DNA from: an uncultured Lachnospiraceae bacterium
Lineage (GTDB): Bacteria > Bacillota > Clostridia > Lachnospirales > Lachnospiraceae
Length of the DNA: 64,000 nucleotides
Assembly: GCA_934293575.1 (NCBI GenBank)
Contig: CAKQYU010000003.1
Coordinates: 62,001-126,000 of the forward strand
Reading direction: 5' to 3'
The position numbers were made by a program, and so were the translations under genes. Below are positions 27,523 to 36,093 of this stretch, one piece after another (position 1 is the stretch's first letter; each line of letters starts with the position of its first letter). Below the pieces are notes generated by a model. It was given only the letters and a program-made list of their open reading frames with translations. It ran no database searches and was not told where the DNA came from.

Positions 27523-28416
27523 TTATCCGTTACATAACTTTTTTATCAGGCTTATCCTGTCCTCAAAAGCTCCTTCTACACAATTCCTGATAACACAATC
27601 TTTCTCCTGCTTCATCAGATGAATTTGTATCTTATCCTCTGTTTTGATTGCATATACTCCAACCGGCTCATGACATCCGGCAGACAGTTCACTTAAAACG
27701 GCTCGTTCCACCTCTAAAACATCCTGTGTTTTTCGATGGGATATGGTTGCAGCCATCTTGTGTGCCGGACTGTCCTTTTTTGCTTCTATCGCAATAATTC
27801 CCTGACCTGCCGCCGGCAGCATCTGCTCCGGTTCAAACGGCAGATAGGAAAGTGTCTCATCCATAGATAACCCCTGCCTTGTAATTCCCGCCATTGCCAG
27901 AATAATGGCATCATACTCACCGTTTTTTAATTTTTCCATTCTGGTTCCAACATTTCCGCGTAAGTCCTTACAAATGGCGTTGGGATAGATTTCTTTTATC
28001 TGGCACTGTCTTCTTAAACTGCTTGTTCCAATTACAAATGGATTCTTCTTATCAATTAACCGATCTTTTTTATAAATCAGTACATCACAAGGATTTGCCC
28101 GTTCCAACACTCCGGCAATCACCAACCCTTCTTTACAGGGATTTGGCATATCCTTTGCACTGTGAACCGCCATATCAATTGTTCCGGAAAGGATTGCCTG
28201 TTCAATATCTTCAACAAAAACAGCCTTTCCGCCAAATTCATAGATTGGACTTTTTTGATTTTGGTCACCCTTCGTTGTAATTTTTACAATTTCAAACAAA
28301 GTATCCGGATAAGCTTCCTTCAATCCGGCAATTGCCATATTGGTCTGTATCAGGGCAAGCTCACTTCCCCTTGTTCCTATTTTGATAACCCGTTGTTCTT
28401 TCCTGTCTGTACTCAT
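27523..28416 (-). CDS. hemC: Hydroxymethylbilane synthase (porphobilinogen deaminase)
   Basis: Polymerises four porphobilinogens. 297 residues. IGTRGSELALIQT at the N-terminus, AVHSAKDMP, GTSSLRRQCQI, DLRGNVGTRMEKL, and the dipyrromethane-cofactor cysteine in LSAGCHEPVG. Four-base overlap (ATGA) with the upstream dehydrogenase gene. Confidence 0.97.
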   Translation of the reverse strand: MSTDRKEQRVIKIGTRGSELALIQTNMAIAGLKEAYPDTLFEIVKITTKGDQNQKSPIYEFGGKAVFVEDIEQAILSGTIDMAVHSAKDMPNPCKEGLVIAGVLERANPCDVLIYKKDRLIDKKNPFVIGTSSLRRQCQIKEIYPNAICKDLRGNVGTRMEKLKNGEYDAIILAMAGITRQGLSMDETLSYLPFEPEQMLPAAGQGIIAIEAKKDSPAHKMAATISHRKTQDVLEVERAVLSELSAGCHEPVGVYAIKTEDKIQIHLMKQEKDCVIRNCVEGAFEDRISLIKKLCNG

Positions 28417-28994
28417 AAATCTCTTTCCCGCAATTTTTTCATCAATTCTTCTTTTAAATACTGCTTACGAAGTTTATCATCCTCAATATTTTCTAACGCA
28501 GCCTCACGGATATCCTCCATCTCATCCGCTATTTTGCCATAATCCGGTCTGATATGTGATTGAATCTCCTGTTTGATATGAGAGGCTAATAGCGGACTAC
28601 AGCCGCCTGTGGATACGCCGACCACAACCTCTCCCTGCCTGACAATCGCAGGAAAATAGAATCCGCAATCTTTTTTTACATCGACAACATTGACCAGAAT
28701 TTTCTTTTCTTTACAAAGAGCTGCATAATAGGAGTTGACTGCATTGTCATTTGTTGCCATTACAACAACATCCATATCTTCAATGTCTGACGGTTCCATC
28801 TTTTTTTGAAACAGACAAACATTATCCTGCTGCTTTTCCAGTTTTTTTAAATCATCACATATATCGGGAGCTACCACAAAAACCTTTGCCCCAAACTCTG
28901 ACATCTGTAATGCTTTCCGGTATGCAACCTTTCCGCCTCCGGCAACCAGACATTTTTTATCATCTAAATTAATCATAAAGGGAAAATATGCCAT
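28413..28994 (-). CDS. Precorrin-2 dehydrogenase / sirohydrochlorin ferrochelatase-like
   Basis: 193 residues, the CysG N-half/Met8p family: VAGGGKVAYRKAL NAD site, catalytic Asp region NVVDVKKDCGFYFPAI and VVVGVSTGGCSPLLA. It oxidises precorrin-2 to sirohydrochlorin. As no separate ferrochelatase is in this cluster, it may also insert iron. Two ATGs follow GGAGG; 28994 has the better spacing. The gene overlaps the hemA 3' end by 26 bases. Confidence 0.92.
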   Translation of the reverse strand: MAYFPFMINLDDKKCLVAGGGKVAYRKALQMSEFGAKVFVVAPDICDDLKKLEKQQDNVCLFQKKMEPSDIEDMDVVVMATNDNAVNSYYAALCKEKKILVNVVDVKKDCGFYFPAIVRQGEVVVGVSTGGCSPLLASHIKQEIQSHIRPDYGKIADEMEDIREAALENIEDDKLRKQYLKEELMKKLRERDL

Positions 28995-30141
28995 CATTTT
29001 CCTCCTTCATCATTGTTTCCAGTACTTTTTTAAATGCCTCATAATCCAAATCGTCCCTTAACTGGTACAACAATCCGGCAACATTTTTATCAGCTAACCG
29101 TTCTTTTATTCTATCTCTGGTACGATATTCGCGGAATAACAGATTTTTTCTGAGTTCCTCGACCTTTTCCTGAATCAACAACTGAATCTTCTCCGCTTCC
29201 GAATATTTTTTCCGGTTGTTTTCTTTCGCAAGTTCCTTAATATAATCAATATTATAAATGGTGCAGCCGTTTAGATGTTCAATATCGGGATCAATATCTT
29301 TCGGTACTGCCAGATCGATAAATAATTTCGGTTGATTTTCCTCTGTTATCCGGTTTTGCACTTCATTTACGATAAATGTATAATGCGGACTGGTCGTTGC
29401 ACTGATAATGACATCCGCCATATCCAGATAATCATATCGTTTCTCATACGGAATAAATTGCGTACAATCATAATGAAATCTCTGACTTAATTCCTCACTG
29501 TGTTTTCTTGAAGTTCCTATGATGTGCATTTTCTTTGACAGGTCTGCAAGATTTTTTAAAACAATACTGCCGATATTACCGCCGGCGCCAACAATTAAAA
29601 TAACAGGACTATCAATATTGCAAACCTGTTCCATTACAGTTTCCGCAACCAATGTTCCTGTTGATACCGGCAGTCTCGTCATCTGACAGTTTTCCGCTAC
29701 ATCCTTTGCCAGATTCAACGCACCCTGAAAACAGATATGGATTTCCCGGTCTGTCTTACCAAGCTGGTCTGCCATCTTATATGCTGATTTTAACTGATGA
29801 ATAATTTCAACTTCTCCAAGAATAGCAGAATCCAATCCACAAGCCACACGGTACAAATGCAGTAAGGCACGTTCCTCATGATATCTCATAAAATATGTCC
29901 GGATTTCCGATACGGATACACCCTTTATCTTTGCATACAAATGCTCAATCTCGTTCATTCCGTCTGCACATCCGGTAAAATAAATCTCATTCCGGTTACA
30001 GGTCATCAATACAACAACCCCATTCACATGGGATAATTGTGCTGCCTCCTGATAAAATACTTCCTGCTCCTGCCGGTCAAATGAATATGTTCCCCGGACA
30101 TCCGCGTCCGCCGCTTTATGATTCATACTGATACAGTACAT
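28969..30141 (-). CDS. hemA: Glutamyl-tRNA reductase
   Basis: First step of C5 tetrapyrrole synthesis: Glu-tRNA to glutamate-1-semialdehyde. 390 residues. The catalytic cysteine is in LMTCNRNEIY, followed by SAILGEVEI, the NADPH motif VGAGGNIGSIV, FIDLAVPKDIDPDI, and a C-terminal dimerisation helix. ATG follows GGAAGGTTGGCATT. It lies 47 bases after the JAMM protease gene, behind a partial terminator hairpin. Confidence 0.97.
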   Translation of the reverse strand: MYCISMNHKAADADVRGTYSFDRQEQEVFYQEAAQLSHVNGVVVLMTCNRNEIYFTGCADGMNEIEHLYAKIKGVSVSEIRTYFMRYHEERALLHLYRVACGLDSAILGEVEIIHQLKSAYKMADQLGKTDREIHICFQGALNLAKDVAENCQMTRLPVSTGTLVAETVMEQVCNIDSPVILIVGAGGNIGSIVLKNLADLSKKMHIIGTSRKHSEELSQRFHYDCTQFIPYEKRYDYLDMADVIISATTSPHYTFIVNEVQNRITEENQPKLFIDLAVPKDIDPDIEHLNGCTIYNIDYIKELAKENNRKKYSEAEKIQLLIQEKVEELRKNLLFREYRTRDRIKERLADKNVAGLLYQLRDDLDYEAFKKVLETMMKEENDGIFSLYD

Positions 30142-30165
30142 AATGCCAACCTTCCATCTGTTCCT

Positions 30166-30198
30166 ATTAAAATCGAGCAGGCAGACACCTACTCGATT
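30166..30198 (-). terminator. Weak terminator or attenuator between the JAMM gene and hemA
   Basis: An 11-bp stem (30188-30198 with 30171-30181, one wobble) that includes the JAMM stop codon, followed by TTTTAAT on the minus strand. With no clear promoter in the 47-base gap, it may thin rather than stop transcription into the hem genes. Confidence 0.5.
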
Positions 30199-30602
30199 AT
30201 AAATTCTTCTTTAGTTACATTTTTGTCCTCATCAATATTAAAAGCATTAAATACCGGATTGTCAATATCCATTAAAGATAAAATTAAATAATTTACCTTG
30301 GAATCGTATGCCAGTCTCTTATCTTCCTCAGATGGTCTTGACGGTGATTCCGGATGGGAATGGAAATTACCAAGCAGCTCCAATCCATTTGCCCGCATAT
30401 CCTTAATTGCTGCAAACTGTTCTTTCGGATCCATTGAAAAATGTTCGTTACTGTGATCAATATTTGTCAGCAGATATACTTTTTTAACTTCCTTCTTATC
30501 ACCGTTTTTGGTACCTCCAATCAAGCCGCATGACTCATTCGGAAGTCCTTCTTTACAATGTGCCAGAATTTTTTCATAATCCTGTTGTTTCATGTATAAC
30601 AT
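30189..30602 (-). CDS. JAMM/Mov34 (M67) protease, sulfur-carrier trimming
   Basis: 137-residue zinc protease of the Mec+/HcyD/QbsD type. The JAMM residues are complete: Glu23, His81 and His83 in FHSHP, Ser91 and Asp94. Such enzymes cut one or two residues from small sulfur carrier proteins to expose Gly-Gly. The carrier at 31420-31629 ends in GGGSF, exactly the kind of masked tail that needs this. ATG 30602 follows AGGGAAAACG, nine bases after the E1-like gene. Confidence 0.9.
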   Translation of the reverse strand: MLYMKQQDYEKILAHCKEGLPNESCGLIGGTKNGDKKEVKKVYLLTNIDHSNEHFSMDPKEQFAAIKDMRANGLELLGNFHSHPESPSRPSEEDKRLAYDSKVNYLILSLMDIDNPVFNAFNIDEDKNVTKEEFIIE

Positions 30603-30610
30603 CGTTTTCC

Positions 30611-31420
30611 CTACTTTCCATCACACTCTACCTGTTCATAATCAATCAGCTTTGTAATTGTCGGATTGCTTCCGCAAACCGCACAGCCACATCCCTTTTT
30701 GTACGGTAATTTTACCGTATGGAATTCCATTTTTAATGCATCGTAGGTAAGTAATTTTCCGGTTAATAAATCACCGACACCAATGATATATTTGATTGCT
30801 TCCATAGCCTGCAGACTACCAATCACACCGCCCATTGCTCCGATTACACCGGCCTGCTTACAGGTTGGCACGGCATCCTTTGGAGGTGGATTCTTAAATA
30901 CACAACGATAGCATGGTCCTTCATCCGGAACATATGTCATAAGCTGACCTTTGAAACGGATGATTCCTGCATGTGAAAATGGTTTCTTTGCCATAACACA
31001 GGCATCATTGATTAAGAATTTTGCCGGGAAATTGTCCGTACCGTCAATTACAAAATCATAATCCTTAATTAAGTCCATAATATTTTCCGATGTAACAAAC
31101 TCCCGATATGTATTGACCGTTACATCCGGATTCATGGCATTCATGGTTTCTTTTGCTGATTTTACCTTCGCTTTTCCGACATCGGCGGTTCCATGGATAA
31201 TCTGTCTTTGAAGATTGGATAAATCAACCTCATCCGCATCCACAATACCAATTGTTCCAACACCGGCTGCTGCAAGATACATAGCTGCAGGTGCTCCAAG
31301 TCCTCCTGCACCGATAATCAAAACTTTTGCATTCATCAATTTTTTCTGACCTTTTACGCCAACTTCCTGCAAAATGATATGTCTTGAATACCGTTCCATC
31401 TGCTCATTAGTCATTGCCAT
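30611..31420 (-). CDS. ThiF/MoeB/HesA-type sulfur-carrier adenylyltransferase
   Basis: 269-residue E1-like enzyme that adenylates the C-terminal glycine of the sulfur carrier. Nucleotide motif IGAGGLGAPAA, the RQIIH loop, DGTDNFPAKFLINDAC and four zinc cysteines (GPCYRC and CGCAVCG). The start codon overlaps the carrier's stop (TAATG) and its ribosome binding site is formed by the carrier's Gly codons. Context (carrier, JAMM, MetY) matches the HcyF role of thiocarboxylate-dependent homocysteine synthesis. Confidence 0.93.
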   Translation of the reverse strand: MAMTNEQMERYSRHIILQEVGVKGQKKLMNAKVLIIGAGGLGAPAAMYLAAAGVGTIGIVDADEVDLSNLQRQIIHGTADVGKAKVKSAKETMNAMNPDVTVNTYREFVTSENIMDLIKDYDFVIDGTDNFPAKFLINDACVMAKKPFSHAGIIRFKGQLMTYVPDEGPCYRCVFKNPPPKDAVPTCKQAGVIGAMGGVIGSLQAMEAIKYIIGVGDLLTGKLLTYDALKMEFHTVKLPYKKGCGCAVCGSNPTITKLIDYEQVECDGK

Positions 31421-31629
31421 TAAAAACTACCTCCTCCCATAAAATAAAGGAATTCTACGGAATCATTTTCGTTAATGACAGTCTGATCAAATTTATCACT
31501 GTCTACAAAATCATCATTGATGGTCACTGTAACATAATCCGGATTTTCTACCTTTTCATCCACAATTAATTTTGCAACGGTTGTTCCCTCTTCAATCTCT
31601 TTCTTTACTCCTGCAACTGTAATATTCAT
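31420..31629 (-). CDS. ThiS/MoaD-like sulfur carrier protein with masked tail
   Basis: 69-residue ubiquitin-fold protein (MNITVAGVKKEIEEG start, NDSVEFLYFMGG end). The tail is GGGSF, so the reactive glycine is capped by extra residues and must be trimmed by the neighbouring JAMM protease before adenylation and thiocarboxylation. It would then give its sulfur to MetY (homocysteine). ATG follows AGGAGGAAGAAGCG. Confidence 0.9.
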   Translation of the reverse strand: MNITVAGVKKEIEEGTTVAKLIVDEKVENPDYVTVTINDDFVDSDKFDQTVINENDSVEFLYFMGGGSF

Positions 31630-31644
31630 CGCTTCTTCCTCCTG

Positions 31645-31962
31645 TTATTTTAATTCATTTATTTTTGCCGATAATTCCGGTTTCTTAACCAGTCCTCTGA
31701 TTCTTTCCACTTCCTGTCCGTCCTTAAAAAATACAAGTGTCGGGGAAGCCATTACACTGTAACGCTGTGCCAGTTCTTCATCAAAATTTACATTCACCTT
31801 GCATACAACAATTTCATCTTCAAATTCATCTTCCACATCGCCGAGAATCGGAGATAATTGTTTGCACGGTATACAACTGTCGGAATAAAAATCTACGATA
31901 ACAAGTTTTTCATTTTGTAAAACAACGGATTCAAAATCATCCTTATTCACTCGCTTTGCCAT
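31645..31962 (-). CDS. Thioredoxin family protein
   Basis: 105 residues, thioredoxin fold with active site CIPC (VDFYSDSCIPCKQL) and the cis-proline in ASPTLVFF. CIPC instead of CGPC points to a specialised redox potential. It probably serves as electron donor for sulfite or APS reduction in this operon, recycled by the trxB product. ATG follows GGAGGGTGCTTC. Confidence 0.9.
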   Translation of the reverse strand: MAKRVNKDDFESVVLQNEKLVIVDFYSDSCIPCKQLSPILGDVEDEFEDEIVVCKVNVNFDEELAQRYSVMASPTLVFFKDGQEVERIRGLVKKPELSAKINELK

Positions 31963-31973
31963 GAAGCACCCTC

Positions 31974-32219
31974 CTATTCCTCAACCTTTTTCACAATCAG
32001 GTCATAAGTGCCGTTTTCATTATCAATCAGCTTTAAAATCTGCTGTCCTTCTTCCTTAAAACTTCTTGGTACATTCTGTACCGGTTCCCCATCGTTCATG
32101 GTTACCGCTAACACCTGTCCAATCTCTAATTCTTCCATTGCAACCTTTGCCTTTACAAAAGTCATCGGACAAACCACATCCGTAATATCAACTCTTTCAT
32201 CTACAACAAAATCAGCCAT
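31974..32219 (-). CDS. TusA-family sulfurtransferase
   Basis: 81-residue sulfur-relay protein. The sulfur-carrying cysteine is in DVVCPMTFVKAKVAMEEL; the second proline of the usual CPxP is replaced (CPMT). It likely carries persulfide or sulfite-derived sulfur between the reductase and the carrier. Two ATGs follow GGAGG; 32219 has better spacing. It overlaps the reductase stop. Confidence 0.88.
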   Translation of the reverse strand: MADFVVDERVDITDVVCPMTFVKAKVAMEELEIGQVLAVTMNDGEPVQNVPRSFKEEGQQILKLIDNENGTYDLIVKKVEE

Positions 32220-33072
32220 CATATGCCTCCTTTAATACTTCAATAAATTTATCTTCGCCTACCCGTTCAATGGTAAACTGAAAACGCTCACTTGGATTTG
32301 CATGGTCTGCAAAAAACTGAATTGCTGCATCCGTAACCCGGAATAACTGCTCCTCATCTTTGATTACCGGCAAAAAGCTTTTTCCTTTATGAATCTTATT
32401 ACCAAACAATCCACCAAAGGATAACAGATATCCGCTTTCTCCCTTCCATGCATCGGTCGGACATGCTTTCACACATCTTCCGCAGTAGTTACATTTCGTC
32501 GCATTGAAAATCAATTCTCCGTCTTCGATTGTAATGGCATTTTCCCTACATGCCTTTACGCAGACACCACACATAATACAACTTGGTTTATCGTAGGAAA
32601 CTACCAATGCTCCCTTAATACCAACGTCATTTTCCTCTGCCTTTAGGCAGTTGTTCTGACAGCCGGTAACACCAAATTTGAATTTATGAGGAAGTTCCCG
32701 TGCATAATAACGTTCATCCAATTTCTTTGCAATGTCATAGGTATCAATATTACCACTTGGACAAATCTGGTTACCCTGACAGGCTGTAATGGTACGAACA
32801 CGAGGTCCGCAAACGCCCGGTTTGCATCCGCCCTTTGCCAATTCTTCCTTTACCTCTTCCACATTATCCAACTTGATAAATGGAATTTCCACACTCTGTC
32901 TTGATGTCAGATGCACATGTCCATCTCCGTATTTTTCTGCCACCTCTGCAATTTTTACAAGGTTTTCTGCGGTAAGATTTCCACCAACGACCTGCAAACG
33001 CAATGAAAAATTATTTTTCTGCTTTTGCCTCATAAATCCGCCTTTTTTAAGTGCTGCGTAATCAACTGCCAT
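32212..33072 (-). CDS. Sulfite reductase-like siroheme protein with ferredoxin insert
   Basis: 286 residues. A half-length siroheme reductase (DVHLTSRQS-type GHVHLTSRQSVEIP) with the siroheme/[4Fe-4S] ligands Cys98, Cys104, Cys138 and Cys142 (CX5C...CX3C). A two-cluster ferredoxin follows (Cys165-168-171-175 and 194-197-200-204). It should reduce sulfite to sulfide. It is far shorter than CysI and resembles small archaeal-type and anaerobic sulfite reductases. Nitrite as substrate cannot be ruled out, but the sulfur context argues for sulfite. ATG follows AGGAGGAAAAGAC. Confidence 0.88.
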   Translation of the reverse strand: MAVDYAALKKGGFMRQKQKNNFSLRLQVVGGNLTAENLVKIAEVAEKYGDGHVHLTSRQSVEIPFIKLDNVEEVKEELAKGGCKPGVCGPRVRTITACQGNQICPSGNIDTYDIAKKLDERYYARELPHKFKFGVTGCQNNCLKAEENDVGIKGALVVSYDKPSCIMCGVCVKACRENAITIEDGELIFNATKCNYCGRCVKACPTDAWKGESGYLLSFGGLFGNKIHKGKSFLPVIKDEEQLFRVTDAAIQFFADHANPSERFQFTIERVGEDKFIEVLKEAYDG

Positions 33073-33084
33073 GTCTTTTCCTCC

Positions 33085-34308
33085 TTAGCACTGAAGTGCT
33101 TTTGTAAAATCTTCGATTAAATCCTCAATATCTTCAATTCCCACACTGATACGAATCAAATCATCAAATACACCAGCCTCTTTTTTCTCCTGCTCTGTAC
33201 TGTGTGCATTCAATGTAGATTCCGGATGAATTACCAATGTTTTTGTATCTCCGATGTTTGATACAATTCTCGGAATCGTAAGTGCATTTATTACCTGAAA
33301 TGCTTTCTCCTTTGAACCGACCCGGATGGTCAATATCGCACCAAATCCATTTCCCAGCGTCTTTTTTGCCGTTTCATGCCATTTGCTGCTTTCAAGTCCC
33401 GGATAATTGACGATACAACCCTCGAAACCATCCAAAAACTTTGCAAGTTCAAAAGCATTTTTACAGGCTCTTTCCATTCGAAGTCCTAAGGTCTCCATAC
33501 CGATAATATTGTAATATGCTGTCTGGGGAGCCATACAACTTCCGGTATTCCGGAACAATCCATTTCTTAATTTTGCTATGTATGCGAATTTGCCAAACAT
33601 TTTATACGGCTGTAAATACGGATACCGGTCCGCATCCCACTTAAACTGTCCGTTTACCGTAATGGTTCCGCTGATTGCATTGCTGTTTCCGTTAATATAT
33701 TTGGAGGTCGAATTTACAACCACATCCGCTCCTAACGACAATGGACGAACCAGATATGCCGTAGCCACGGTATTGTCAACAATCAAAGGAAGTCCATGTT
33801 TATGTGCAAGTTCTGCCAAATGCCTGATATCGACAACATCCAGCTTCGGATTACCGATTGTTTCCGTAAAGACCGCTCTGGTTTTATCCGATATTGCTTC
33901 TTCAATTGCACGGTCATCACTGATATCTACAAATAGAATCTTTATTCCAAATGCCTCAAAGTCATGAAACACATCAATGGAACCACCATATAAACTGGTA
34001 CTTGCAATAATCTCCTGTCCGGCCGACACAATATTTAACAATGCGTTCGTAATTGCCGCCATTCCGGATGAACAGGCAATCGTTGCAATTCCCTCTTCCA
34101 AGGCTGTCATTTTATTTTCAAATGCCGCAATCGTTGGGTTATTAATTCTTGTATAGGAATATCCGGTTGCTTTGTTATGAAATAATTTTTCGTGCTGCTC
34201 CGCAGAGGACTGATAGAATGCACTGCTTTGATAAATCGGTGGCAATGTTGCGCCTGTCACATCATCGCCACACCATACCTCATGGAGCAATTTTGTATTA
34301 AAACCCAT
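33085..34308 (-). CDS. metY: O-acetylhomoserine sulfhydrylase
   Basis: PLP enzyme, 407 residues, Cys/Met metabolism family: SYTRINNPTIAAFE, the SGMAAITNALLN pocket, LIVDNTVATAYL and the Schiff-base lysine in VNSTSKYINGN. It replaces the acetyl group of O-acetylhomoserine with sulfide or with sulfur from a protein thiocarboxylate, giving homocysteine. First gene of the sulfite/homocysteine/siroheme operon, 47 bases from its -10 box. ATG follows GAGGGAGTAAA. Confidence 0.95.
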   Translation of the reverse strand: MGFNTKLLHEVWCGDDVTGATLPPIYQSSAFYQSSAEQHEKLFHNKATGYSYTRINNPTIAAFENKMTALEEGIATIACSSGMAAITNALLNIVSAGQEIIASTSLYGGSIDVFHDFEAFGIKILFVDISDDRAIEEAISDKTRAVFTETIGNPKLDVVDIRHLAELAHKHGLPLIVDNTVATAYLVRPLSLGADVVVNSTSKYINGNSNAISGTITVNGQFKWDADRYPYLQPYKMFGKFAYIAKLRNGLFRNTGSCMAPQTAYYNIIGMETLGLRMERACKNAFELAKFLDGFEGCIVNYPGLESSKWHETAKKTLGNGFGAILTIRVGSKEKAFQVINALTIPRIVSNIGDTKTLVIHPESTLNAHSTEQEKKEAGVFDDLIRISVGIEDIEDLIEDFTKALQC

Positions 34309-34354
34309 TTTACTCCCTCATTTCATATCGTTTTAGTAGGTTTTTGTTAGAGTT

Positions 34355-34385
34355 ATAGTAGCACTTATTGTCTAGTAAGTCAATA
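34355..34385 (-). promoter_or_regulatory. metY operon promoter with shared operator-like spacer
   Basis: Minus strand: TTGACT (34378-34383), 17-base spacer, TACTAT (34355-34360). An imperfect palindrome with TATTG/CAATA ends covers 34366-34385, over the -35 and spacer. Spacing and most spacer bases match the cysK2 promoter at 43883-43913. A 17-bp dyad GGAATTAA-TTAATTCC (34386-34402) lies next to it, over the cysN stop codon. Confidence 0.68.
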
Positions 34386-34394
34386 GGAATTAAG

Positions 34395-36092
34395 TTAATT
34401 CCATGTTTCATTTTTGAAAACGATATTTCGATAAGATTCAAATACGATCCATTTTTCAAAAAATGCGGAATCCAAATTGAAATCTGCCTTTACAAGCTCG
34501 TCATACATCTCCTGATAAGCGGCCTTTGAATCTACCAAAACTTCAAATCCACGTCCGTTCAACACCGGAAGACCTGTGTATTCATATTGGTCAATTGATA
34601 TTATTTCAGAAATTTTACGATCACGCACCTTCACTGCCACCTTATCACGGAAAATTAAAATATCAAAATACTCCGGATAATTGTAACTTTCACCGATTAC
34701 AGGTATTTCATCTCCAATTGTATAAGTCTTTCCGGTTGGCTTAATTTTCTGAATGGTCATCGCATCCAGATTATAATAAAACTCTTCAAAAATATCACCG
34801 TTTGCCTTCAGATTGCCATATGCAAATGCACACTTTAAATCCTTGCTGTCATCTACCTCAGAATCGGCAATGACACCACATGCAGATGTCATATTACTGA
34901 TTCGGTCAATCAGAATAAATTCTCCCAATGTCTTATGCAGATCAAACGCATCCAATACAATCGATTCTTGCAGCTTGATATCACAAACCGCAATTTCATT
35001 CTTTGAAAGCTTGGGAACCGGAATATACTCTCCTGTATTTACATCAATTTTATATTGTATGTTCTGTAACACACCCGGTATCTGTTTCGTTCCCAATTTA
35101 ACAAGGTAGTCTTTACCGACCGTTAATTCCTCATCATCCATCCACAACAAGGTCGCTGTAAAGGAATTACTGATTGGAAGTTTCACGTCCTTTGCAAGTA
35201 CACAACCTCTTGAAACATCCACTTCACGGTCTAACTGAATGGTAACCGGTCTTCCCACACCTGCTTCATCCGCCTGCTTGTCACCAATTAAAATACTCTT
35301 AACCTTTGCATGTTCATTACTTGGGAGTGTTACAAGCTCATCTCCGACTGCAATCGCACCTGCCTCAATCTGTCCCTGAAATCCACGGAATGTATGATCC
35401 GGACGGCAGACTCTTTGTACCGGCATATAAAAGCCCTGTTCCTGCTGTTTGTCTGTAATATCCACATTTTCCAAGTAGGTCAATAATGCTTCCCCTTTAT
35501 ACCATGGTGTATTTTCCGACTTTGTTGTAATATTATCGCCCTCTGTTGCAGATACCGGAATCAATTTGACATTTGCAAGATTTAATTCCTTTGCAAGTTC
35601 ATCCACCTGTGCTTTAATCTCATTAAACCGTTTTTCATCATAGTTAACCAGATCCATTTTATTTACCGCAAATACAAAGTATTTGATACCCATTAATGCA
35701 CAGATTCTTGCATGTCTTCTCGTCTGAACCAAAACACCCTGCTTTGCATCAATCAATATGATAGACAAATCGGCAAAAGAAGCACCAACCGCCATGTTTC
35801 TTGTGTATTCCTCATGCCCTGGTGTATCTGCCACGATAAAACTTCTTTTTTCTGTCGTGAAATACCGATATGCTACATCAATGGTAATCCCCTGCTCTCT
35901 CTCAGCCATCAAACCATCCAATAACAAAGAATAATCTATCGCACCGCCACGGCTTCCTACTTTACTGTCAAGCTCTAATGCCTTTTCCTGATCTGCATAT
36001 AATAATTTTGAATCATAAAGGATATGTCCAATCAAAGTTGATTTTCCATCATCCACACTTCCGCAAGTTATAAATTTTAATAATCCACTCAT
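34395..36092 (-). CDS. cysN: Sulfate adenylyltransferase, GTPase subunit
   Basis: 565 residues. EF-Tu-like GTPase that drives APS formation by CysD: P-loop GSVDDGKSTL, IDVAYRYF switch I, DTPGHEEY, NKMD. Two beta-barrel domains follow (to about 430), then an extra 120-residue C-terminal segment with no P-loop, so it is not a fused CysC kinase. ATG 36092 is one base after the cysD stop, and AGGGAGG in the cysD end serves it; an in-frame start at 36149 is less likely. Confidence 0.94.
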   Translation of the reverse strand: MSGLLKFITCGSVDDGKSTLIGHILYDSKLLYADQEKALELDSKVGSRGGAIDYSLLLDGLMAEREQGITIDVAYRYFTTEKRSFIVADTPGHEEYTRNMAVGASFADLSIILIDAKQGVLVQTRRHARICALMGIKYFVFAVNKMDLVNYDEKRFNEIKAQVDELAKELNLANVKLIPVSATEGDNITTKSENTPWYKGEALLTYLENVDITDKQQEQGFYMPVQRVCRPDHTFRGFQGQIEAGAIAVGDELVTLPSNEHAKVKSILIGDKQADEAGVGRPVTIQLDREVDVSRGCVLAKDVKLPISNSFTATLLWMDDEELTVGKDYLVKLGTKQIPGVLQNIQYKIDVNTGEYIPVPKLSKNEIAVCDIKLQESIVLDAFDLHKTLGEFILIDRISNMTSACGVIADSEVDDSKDLKCAFAYGNLKANGDIFEEFYYNLDAMTIQKIKPTGKTYTIGDEIPVIGESYNYPEYFDILIFRDKVAVKVRDRKISEIISIDQYEYTGLPVLNGRGFEVLVDSKAAYQEMYDELVKADFNLDSAFFEKWIVFESYRNIVFKNETWN

Positions 36093-36093
36093 T

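Noticed and set aside
23735..30141. Heme biosynthesis operon
   Set aside because: The genes stop at uroporphyrinogen-III and branch through CobA and precorrin-2 dehydrogenase; no hemE, hemN or hemH is present, so siroheme is the likelier product.
34309..34394. SAM riboswitch or S-box before metY
   Set aside because: The gap is only 86 bases, contains a promoter, and shows no K-turn or pairing typical of S-boxes.
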